A stretch of DNA of 64,000 bases, taken from contig NZ_QQTO01000019.1 in the NCBI RefSeq assembly GCF_003351345.1, positions 496,001-560,000 of the forward strand. Reading direction: 5' to 3'. Shown one piece after another: positions 58,300 to 64,000 of the stretch. Each line of letters begins with the position of its first letter. Position 1 is the first letter of the stretch. The notes beneath the pieces were generated by a model. The model did not search any database. It worked only from the letters and a program-made list of their open reading frames with translations, and had not been told where the DNA came from. This DNA is from Allobosea caraganae. GTDB taxonomy: Bacteria > Pseudomonadota > Alphaproteobacteria > Rhizobiales > Beijerinckiaceae. The translations under genes and the position numbers were made by a program.

Positions 58300-59367
58300 T
58301 CAGCGCATCCAGTTGAGGATGCTGAGCTGCTGCATGCGCGCGGTGAGGGCGAGGGCGGTGTCGAGCTGCGTCTGCAATTGGGTCACGCGGGTCGAGGCCT
58401 CGATGCTGTCGACGCCCTCGAAGCCACTGACCTGCTTGGCCATGATGTCGCGCTGGATCGTCAGCCGCTGGGTCGAGGCGGAGATGCGCTCCTCCGAGGT
58501 GCCGAGCTGGGCCTTGTCGGAGACCAGGCCCTGAATCGCCTTGTTGATCGTGTCGATCGCCTCGTCGACGATGGCCCGGAAGGTGTTCTGGTTCAGGTTC
58601 GTCGAGCCGAGATCGATGGCCATCGCGTAGGCCTTGGCGGCATCGCGGAAGTGCTGCTCATTGGCGTTGGTCGAGACCTCGACCACCTCGGTCGTCGAAA
58701 TGCGGCTCGAGACGTTCTGGTTCGAGGCCCCCGACCAGTTCTGCCAGCCCTGCGTTGCCGGCGGCGGGCCCGCAGGGTCGGCGAACTCGTCGGCGAAGGC
58801 GCCTTGCAGGAAAGCCGACATATCGGCGGGCGTGATGTTGGCCGCGGCCGGATCGTTCTGGGTGATCCCGAATGTCGCGAAGAAGGCGTCGTCGATCGCC
58901 TGCTTGTTGGCGGCGCCGGGATCAAAGTAATCGGTGACGGGTTTGTTCTGGGTGTCGATGCCGGCGAAGATGTACTGGCCGCCGGCCGAGTTGTTCAGCG
59001 CGCCGATCAGGCCCTGCAGGTTGTTCTTGGCTTGCGAGAACAGAACCTCGGGCCCGTTATCGCCGTCGCGCACGCTGATCAGCGTGCTCAGGAACTCCTG
59101 CGCGGTGTCGAGCAAGCCGTCCGTCGCCTTCTGCGTCACGTCCACGCGCCCGGCGACGATGCCGTTGGTGGTGATGATGCTCTCGATCCGGTCGTGCTGG
59201 TTGCGCAGGCCGACGGTCTGGCCGGTGCGCACGCCGATGCTGAGCCCGACATCGGCGTAGCGACCGGTCACCATCTCCTTGTTGGCCTCGGCGAGGCCGG
59301 CCTGGGAGCGCATCAGGTTGCCGCGGAGCGAGCTCGACAGCGCCAGCGAGGAAACATAGGTGGTCAT
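58300..59367 (-). CDS. flgL: Hook-filament junction protein FlgL
   Basis: 355 aa. Flagellin-like ends: TTYVSSLALSSSLRGNLMRSQ at the start and TRVTQLQTQLDTALALTARMQQLSILNWM at the end; middle GGQYIFAGIDTQNKPV is typical FlgL. It starts four bases after the flgK stop. Confidence 0.93.
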   Translation of the reverse strand: MTTYVSSLALSSSLRGNLMRSQAGLAEANKEMVTGRYADVGLSIGVRTGQTVGLRNQHDRIESIITTNGIVAGRVDVTQKATDGLLDTAQEFLSTLISVRDGDNGPEVLFSQAKNNLQGLIGALNNSAGGQYIFAGIDTQNKPVTDYFDPGAANKQAIDDAFFATFGITQNDPAAANITPADMSAFLQGAFADEFADPAGPPPATQGWQNWSGASNQNVSSRISTTEVVEVSTNANEQHFRDAAKAYAMAIDLGSTNLNQNTFRAIVDEAIDTINKAIQGLVSDKAQLGTSEERISASTQRLTIQRDIMAKQVSGFEGVDSIEASTRVTQLQTQLDTALALTARMQQLSILNWMR

Positions 59368-59371
59368 GGTC

Positions 59372-60859
59372 TTACCCCACAGCCGTTAGTAGCGAATTGA
59401 TCATGCGGTCGATGGTCGTGAGGATCATCGAGGAGGCGTTGTAGGAGCGCTCCAGCTCCATCATCAGCGCCATCTCGTCGTTGACGTTGACGCCGGTGGC
59501 GTTCGACAGGGCCTCGGTCGTCCGGTCGAGCAGGGCGTTCTCGTAGCCGAGCGACTCGTCGGCGATCTGGCGCCGCCCTTCCAGCCAGCCCACCGAGGAG
59601 CTGGCGAAGCCGGCGAGGCTGTTGGTCGGGTCGGCCTGGGTCGCGGCGTCGAAAGTCCGCTCGGCCCCGAGCTTCGAGATCACTTCCTGGATGCGGTCGG
59701 TGAAGCCGGCCGCGCCCGAGAGGTTGTAGTTGAAGTCGGGATTGGCGGGGTCGGACATGCCGCCGTCGCGCAGCCGGTCAAGATCGCCGCCCTGCGCCGG
59801 ATCGGCATTGGGGTTGATCCGGATCGAGCTGGCGAGGCCGGGAACCGCGACGCCGGTCGGCGGGACCGCGATCGGCGGGGCACTGGCGCCGTAGATGAAC
59901 AGGCCGGCGGCGTCCGGCGCTGTCGGCGGGGTGCCCTGGTCGCTCTCGGCGAAGACCTCGACGAGGCCGCGCGCGATCTCGTCGAGCTGGCGCTGGTAGG
60001 TCACTGCGACGTCGTCGCGGATGACCGAGGCGCCGTAGATCTGGCCGGACTTGATCGGCATCACTGCGTTGGCGCCGGTGACGGCGACGCCGTCGATATA
60101 AAGCGCGTTGGCGGTGGCGCCGGCGGCCAGCGTGTAGCTCGGCGCCATCTTCACCGTGCGCGGCACGGTCTCGAACAGGGTCACGCCGCTATCGGTGTAG
60201 ATGACCATGTCGTTGTTCGAGCGCGTCTGCACGCTGATGCCGATCTCCTGCGAGAGCTCGGTCAGGAGGCGGTCGCGCGTGTCGAGCTGGTCGGTGATGT
60301 CGGTGCCGGATTGCGAGCCCTTGACGATGCTGCGGTTGACGCTCTCGAACTCGCTGAGGAGCTTGTTCACCCGCGAGACGCCGTTGGCCATGTCGGTGTC
60401 GGCCTGCTCGCGCACGCCGCGCACCGCGTCGCTCGCCTCGTTGAGGGAGCGGGCGAGCTCGCCGGCCTGGCTGAGCACGGCCTGGGCCAGGATCGGGTCG
60501 TCCGGCGTGACGCTGTATTCCTGCAGGGCGTTGGTGAGCTTGCCGAGCTTGGCGGCGAGCGACTGGTCGAGCTCGGGGTCGTTCACCGTGGCTTCGAGCT
60601 GGGTCAGGCTGTCGACGATCGACTGCTGTGCCGCGGTCGAGGAGGTCGAGGCGAGCTTGCCGGCGAAGAGCACCGCATCCATGGCGCGGCCGATCGAGGC
60701 GATGCGGACCGCGCCATTGTAGGAGGTGACCTGGAAGGCGCTCTTGCGATGGAAGTTCGGATCGTCGCTGCCCGCGACGTTGCGCGACAGGATCGAGGTA
60801 TGCATCGACGTTGCCGAAAGCGACGACTGGGCCACGTTCAGGGCTGATGAGAGGCTCAT
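59372..60859 (-). CDS. flgK: Hook-filament junction protein FlgK
   Basis: 495 aa. N-terminal MSLSSALNVAQSSLSATSMHTSILSRNVA (in outline) and DTRDRLLTELSQEIGISVQ near residue 185; C-terminal NVNDEMALMMELERSYNASSMILTTIDRM. Normal FlgK layout. Weak ribosome site. Confidence 0.94.
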   Translation of the reverse strand: MSLSSALNVAQSSLSATSMHTSILSRNVAGSDDPNFHRKSAFQVTSYNGAVRIASIGRAMDAVLFAGKLASTSSTAAQQSIVDSLTQLEATVNDPELDQSLAAKLGKLTNALQEYSVTPDDPILAQAVLSQAGELARSLNEASDAVRGVREQADTDMANGVSRVNKLLSEFESVNRSIVKGSQSGTDITDQLDTRDRLLTELSQEIGISVQTRSNNDMVIYTDSGVTLFETVPRTVKMAPSYTLAAGATANALYIDGVAVTGANAVMPIKSGQIYGASVIRDDVAVTYQRQLDEIARGLVEVFAESDQGTPPTAPDAAGLFIYGASAPPIAVPPTGVAVPGLASSIRINPNADPAQGGDLDRLRDGGMSDPANPDFNYNLSGAAGFTDRIQEVISKLGAERTFDAATQADPTNSLAGFASSSVGWLEGRRQIADESLGYENALLDRTTEALSNATGVNVNDEMALMMELERSYNASSMILTTIDRMINSLLTAVG

Positions 60860-60944
60860 GGTTGTGTCCCGGTTGCCGCTTGCCAGACGATTGATCGGCG
60901 CGAATTCTTGTCGCCCGGCTGAGCTCAGCCGGGCGGAAAGCGCG

Positions 60945-62246
60945 CTAGCGCTTCAGGTTGACCAGGACGTCGAGCAGTTCCGAGCCCGTCTGGAAGACCT
61001 TGGAGCTGGCGGTGTAGCTGCGCTGCGACTCGATCATCGAGGTCAGTTCGTTGGCGAGGTCGACATTCGACTGCTCGAGCGCCTTGGAGCGCAGCGAGCC
61101 GAACTGGCCGTTCTCGGGGAAGCCGACGATGACGTCTCCCGACATCTGGTTCACCGAATAGACGTTGCCCGATTCAGGCGTGAGCTGGTCGGGGCTCGGC
61201 ACCGTCGCGAGCGGGATCTTGTAGGTCGCAAGCCGCGCGCCGTTCTCGAACACGGCGTAGACCGTGCCGTCCGAGGCGATCTCGATGTCGTCGACCGCGC
61301 TCGGCGCGTTGCCGTCGACCTCGAGCTGCAGGCTGGTGTCGGTGCCGGTCTGCGAGACCTGGCTGAAGTCCAGCGCCATCGTGTTGCCGCCCGGGAGCAC
61401 GATGTTGGCCGTGGCTGGGGCCGTCGTCAGCTGGCCGGAGCCGTCGAAGGTGAGGGGAATGGTGGCCAGCGGGGCGGCCGGCGCATAGGGGAAGCCGCCG
61501 GAGCCGGCATTGGCGTTGGCCTTGGGATAGATCACCGCCTCCCAGGTGTCGGGCGACCCCGGCACGGGCGGGGGGCCGGGCAAGGCCGGGACGGCATTGG
61601 CGGTCTTGGCCATGTAGACGTCGAGGAAGACCTTGTTGCCAAGGCTGTCGTAGGTCACGATCGACGACTTGCTGGAATAGGTGGCGTTGGCGGCGTTGCC
61701 GGAAGGCAGTTCGGCCGCCGGGATGACGGGCGAGTTGGAGTCGACGTTGCCCTTCAGCCAGCCATTCGCGGTCGGCGTCGATTCATAGGCGATATTGGCC
61801 AGGTTGACGCGCTCCAGCCCGTCCAGGCTGTTGGCGATGACGTTCGGCTCGCCATTGGTGAGCGGGTAGCCCATCAGGTAGAAGCCGGCCGAGTTGATCA
61901 GGTCCTGGTCGCCGTTGCGGACGAAGGCGCCGGCGCGGGTCATGTAGGGCGTGCCGCCGGCATCGGTGACGACGAAGAAGCCCTTGCCGCTGATCGCGAG
62001 GTCGGTCGAGTTGGTCGCGCCCATGATCACGCCATCGTCGGAGATGGCGTAGCGGGTCTTGGTCTCGACGCCGCCGGAATTATACTCGCTTCTGTTGCCT
62101 TCCGAGATGAAGGACGAGAATTCCGTCGAGGCGCGCTTGTAGCCGACAGTATTGACGTTGGCGATGTTGTCGCCGGCCGCGCTCAGCTTGCTCGCTTGCG
62201 CCGCCATCCCGGACACGCCGGTTCGCATGATGCCGAAGATACCCAA
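60945..62246 (-). CDS. flgE: Flagellar hook protein FlgE
   Basis: 433 aa. The start is TTG (complement of 62244-62246) with GGAGA six bases upstream, giving MGIFGIMRTGVSGMAAQASKL, which matches rhizobial FlgE starts. Internal GYKRASTEFSSF and C-terminal QSNVDLANELTSMIESQRSYTASSKVFQT complete the picture. It heads the long minus-strand flagellar series, divergent from ftcR. Confidence 0.94.
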   Translation of the reverse strand: MGIFGIMRTGVSGMAAQASKLSAAGDNIANVNTVGYKRASTEFSSFISEGNRSEYNSGGVETKTRYAISDDGVIMGATNSTDLAISGKGFFVVTDAGGTPYMTRAGAFVRNGDQDLINSAGFYLMGYPLTNGEPNVIANSLDGLERVNLANIAYESTPTANGWLKGNVDSNSPVIPAAELPSGNAANATYSSKSSIVTYDSLGNKVFLDVYMAKTANAVPALPGPPPVPGSPDTWEAVIYPKANANAGSGGFPYAPAAPLATIPLTFDGSGQLTTAPATANIVLPGGNTMALDFSQVSQTGTDTSLQLEVDGNAPSAVDDIEIASDGTVYAVFENGARLATYKIPLATVPSPDQLTPESGNVYSVNQMSGDVIVGFPENGQFGSLRSKALEQSNVDLANELTSMIESQRSYTASSKVFQTGSELLDVLVNLKR

Positions 62247-62655
62247 AGCCGTTCTCCGAAGTGAAATCTGTAACTGGACTTCACATCAATAGGCTTGTGT
62301 GGAGCTTTCGGTTTTGATGCTGACAATTTGCTGTAAATCCAACGTGAAAATCGATCTCCCGCAAGTTGTTGCGCTGCCGCCTTCGCGCCCGTTCCTTATA
62401 AGGGGAGGGAGGGGTTGCGCCGCGCGGCGGGCGTGCTAATCTTTGCCGGTTCGAGATCCCGCGCGTCTCGTTGGTAAATATTCGTTTAATTCGGTCAAAT
62501 AAATCCGTGTTCGGATATTTAGGTGCGGTTGGTCGCGTATTTTGCCTTACATTACGTTACGTCAATCTCAGATTGACGCGCGCTACGACCCTCCACTAGC
62601 GTCGAAACGTCAGCTCAGAACGAGTGATGATGGATTTCGCGCCAGGAGGTGCAGC
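62247..62655. promoter_or_regulatory. Divergent control region between flgE and ftcR with a perfect palindrome
   Basis: 409 bases, partly AT-rich (62470-62525). The perfect palindrome CGTCAATC-tca-GATTGACG lies at 62560-62578, about 78 bases before the ftcR GTG. Its GTCAA/TTGAC halves recur upstream of both flagellins (TTGACGG and GTCAACCTG). It is a candidate binding site, perhaps for FtcR itself. No sigma-54 pattern seen. Confidence 0.5.
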
Positions 62656-63330
62656 GTGTATGTTGTGATCGATGATCGCGCGCTGGTGACAGAAGGATAC
62701 CAGTCGCTTTTTACTGGTGAGGGTATCCCCGCTATCGGCTTCACCCCCACGAAATTCCAGGAATGGGTTGAAGATACACCGTCCGAAGATCTCAAGTCGG
62801 TCGAAGCTTTCCTCCTCGGCGATTGCGCGGAGCGCTCGCGCTACCCGATGATGATCCGCCGCCGCAGCCAGGCGCCGGTCATTGCCATGAACGAGATGGT
62901 CTCGCTCGAGAAGACGCTGGAACTGTTCGCAGCCGGTGTCGACGATGTCGTTCGCAAGCCTGTCCATGTCCGTGAGATCCTGGCGCGTGTGAACGCGATG
63001 CAGCGGCGCACCGAGAAGCGCCGTGCGGGTGACGACGACATCAGCCATGCCGGCGTGCGCGTCTACTTCGACGGGCGCGATCCGGAGGTGGCGGGCGAGG
63101 TCATGGCCCTGCCGCGCCGCGAGCGCCGCATCCTCGAATACATGATGCGCAACCGCGGCAAGTGGGTGACGAAGACGCAGGTCTTCAACGCCGTCTACGG
63201 CCTGTTCGACGCCGAAGTCGACGAGGCCGTCGTCGAGAGCCATGTCAGCAAGCTGCGCAAGAAACTGCGCTCCCGCCTGGGTTACGACCCGGTCGAATCC
63301 AAGCGCTATCTCGGTTACGCGATCTCCTGA
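62656..63330 (+). CDS. ftcR: Flagellar transcriptional regulator FtcR/Rem
   Basis: 224 aa from a GTG at 62656 with AGGAGG six bases upstream. Matches Brucella FtcR and Sinorhizobium Rem along its length: VVIDDRALVTEGYQSLF, FAAGVDDVVRKPVHVREILAR, LPRRERRILEYMMRNRGKWVTK and VVESHVSKLRKKLRSRLG. An OmpR-type winged helix (~130-224) follows a receiver-like domain that lacks an obvious phosphorylatable Asp at the usual site, so it is probably controlled by expression rather than phosphorylation. It activates flagellar genes. Confidence 0.93.
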   Translation: MYVVIDDRALVTEGYQSLFTGEGIPAIGFTPTKFQEWVEDTPSEDLKSVEAFLLGDCAERSRYPMMIRRRSQAPVIAMNEMVSLEKTLELFAAGVDDVVRKPVHVREILARVNAMQRRTEKRRAGDDDISHAGVRVYFDGRDPEVAGEVMALPRRERRILEYMMRNRGKWVTKTQVFNAVYGLFDAEVDEAVVESHVSKLRKKLRSRLGYDPVESKRYLGYAIS

Positions 63331-63346
63331 AAACCCGGCCGCTGAA

Positions 63347-63466
63347 CGAGCCCTCATGCTGGGGAGCCGCGGAGCGGCGTCCTGAAGCATGGTCCAGATG
63401 TCTCCGGGACCTCCTGGAGCATCCGCGAGACGCGCTCTGTGAGCGCTCCTCGGGATGAGGGCTGAG
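63347..63466. repeat. Palindromic repeat, family D, diverged copy
   Basis: Begins CGAGCCCTCATGCTGGGGAG and ends CTCCTCGGGATGAGGGCTGAG, with an inner CCTGGAGCATCCGCGAGACGCGCT matching the copy at 54401-54516. It follows the ftcR stop by 16 bases and may end its transcript. Confidence 0.7.
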
Positions 63467-63805
63467 ATAGTCGTTACCAAGCTCTGAAAGTCCTGCCGCA
63501 AGCTTTACGGGGGCGGTCGCCTGACGCGACTGTCCGCGCCGCCGATGTGCGTGCCCTGGGCATAGCGCGCATCGGAGCGCGGCAGGCGCGCCGGGCGACC
63601 TGCGTTGCGGGCCGCGGTACAGATCCCGTGCACGATCCTCAATATAGAGCGCCGATATTGTTGTCCGGCTGAGTATTCGGGCCACTCGGGTCGTCGTTTA
63701 AAATTCGCGCTAAATAATCGCGTTATTTGTGCCGCTAATTCTTCACAACAGCTTCGGGCAAGTAACGCTGCATAGAGTGACAGTGTCATCACTGTGGAGG
63801 CTCAA
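63467..63805. other. Spacer before flgB
   Basis: 63497-63610 contains CTGACGCGACTGTCCGCGC and other GC-rich inverted stretches related to the repeat beside tRNA-Leu (31532-31674). The AT-richer end (63690-63790) should hold the flgB promoter. No gene seen. Confidence 0.45.
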
Positions 63806-64000
63806 GTGGAGCCGATTTATCTTTTCGATGTCGCAGCCCAGCAATCGCGCTGGCTGGCCGTGCGCCAGAATGCTGTGTCTCAGAACATCGCCAACGCGAA
63901 TACGCCGCGCTACGGCGCGGTCGATGTCGAGCCGTTCGAATCCGTCGTCAAGAAGACGAACCTGACCCTGGCGGCGACGTCGCCCGGGCACATGTCGCTC
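63806..64000 (+). CDS. flgB: Flagellar proximal rod protein FlgB, N-terminal part
   Basis: 65 codons are visible before the right edge. Start GTG with TGGAGG six bases upstream. MEPIYLFDVAAQQSRWLAV followed by QNIANANTPRYGAVDVEPFE is the FlgB N-terminus. It probably opens the flgB-flgC-fliE-flgG-flgA-flgI-flgH unit beyond the window. Confidence 0.92.
   Translation, partial: MEPIYLFDVAAQQSRWLAVRQNAVSQNIANANTPRYGAVDVEPFESVVKKTNLTLAATSPGHMSL

Overview
The window comes from a high-G+C alphaproteobacterium of the order Hyphomicrobiales (Rhizobiales). The evidence is an FtcR/Rem-type flagellar regulator, FlaF/FlbT flagellin control genes, MotC, a rhizobial-style FliK, a DUF1217 flagellar protein, a Bug-type tricarboxylate transporter and a CCA-encoding tRNA-Leu. 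The mixture looks most like Bosea or a close relative, but the genus is an inference from gene content and not a sequence match.

The left half (1-33.0 kb) is mixed housekeeping and accessory sequence. It starts inside a secreted RTX-type protein, followed by radC-map, a TetR/SDR divergent pair with a twin palindromic operator, a methanethiol oxidase (SBP56) with a membrane partner, and a complete tctC-tctB-tctA transporter. Next come an FkbM methyltransferase, a CinA-like protein, a soluble double-PAS chemoreceptor, xanthine phosphoribosyltransferase, a DMT exporter and a serine hydrolase. At 17.1-19.2 kb a lower-G+C type II restriction-modification pair sits beside the remains of an AAA-type ATPase. 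Beyond it lie a small Cys-rich protein, an exported protein, a three-gene HlyD/DUF2955 efflux module, a phosphoenolpyruvate carboxylase homologue with altered catalytic motifs, an acyl-ACP synthetase-like enzyme and a DUF1190 protein. An AT-rich island (29.6-31.2 kb) carries a lipoprotein gene and a small basic protein, and is followed by tRNA-Leu(UAA) and an oxidoreductase.

The right half (33.0-64.0 kb) is almost entirely flagellar. Reading the minus strand from about 47.8 kb downward: motA, fliM, a small membrane protein, fliN, fliG, flhB; then two tandem flagellins; then fliF, fliH, motB, motC, fliK and a lytic transglycosylase. On the plus strand are a DUF1217 gene, flgF and fliI. A second long minus-strand series runs flgE, flgK, flgL, flaF, flbT, flgD, fliQ, flhA, fliR, fliJ-like, flgJ-like, flgN-like and a FliL-like protein. 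The regulator ftcR is divergent from flgE, and flgB begins at the right edge. Together they encode the export gate and ATPase, MS ring, switch, stator, hook, hook-filament junction and filament. flgC/G/H/I/A, fliE, fliL and fliP are not in the window and probably follow flgB.

The spacers hold several families of palindromic repeats, in two places one palindrome nested inside another. They interrupt even the flagellar gene series (on both sides of flhA). The main points for follow-up are the restriction-modification pair with an unfamiliar PD-(D/E)XK-like nuclease, the divergent PEP carboxylase homologue, the mosaic flagellin pair with a conserved leader, the lipoprotein island, and the nested repeats.
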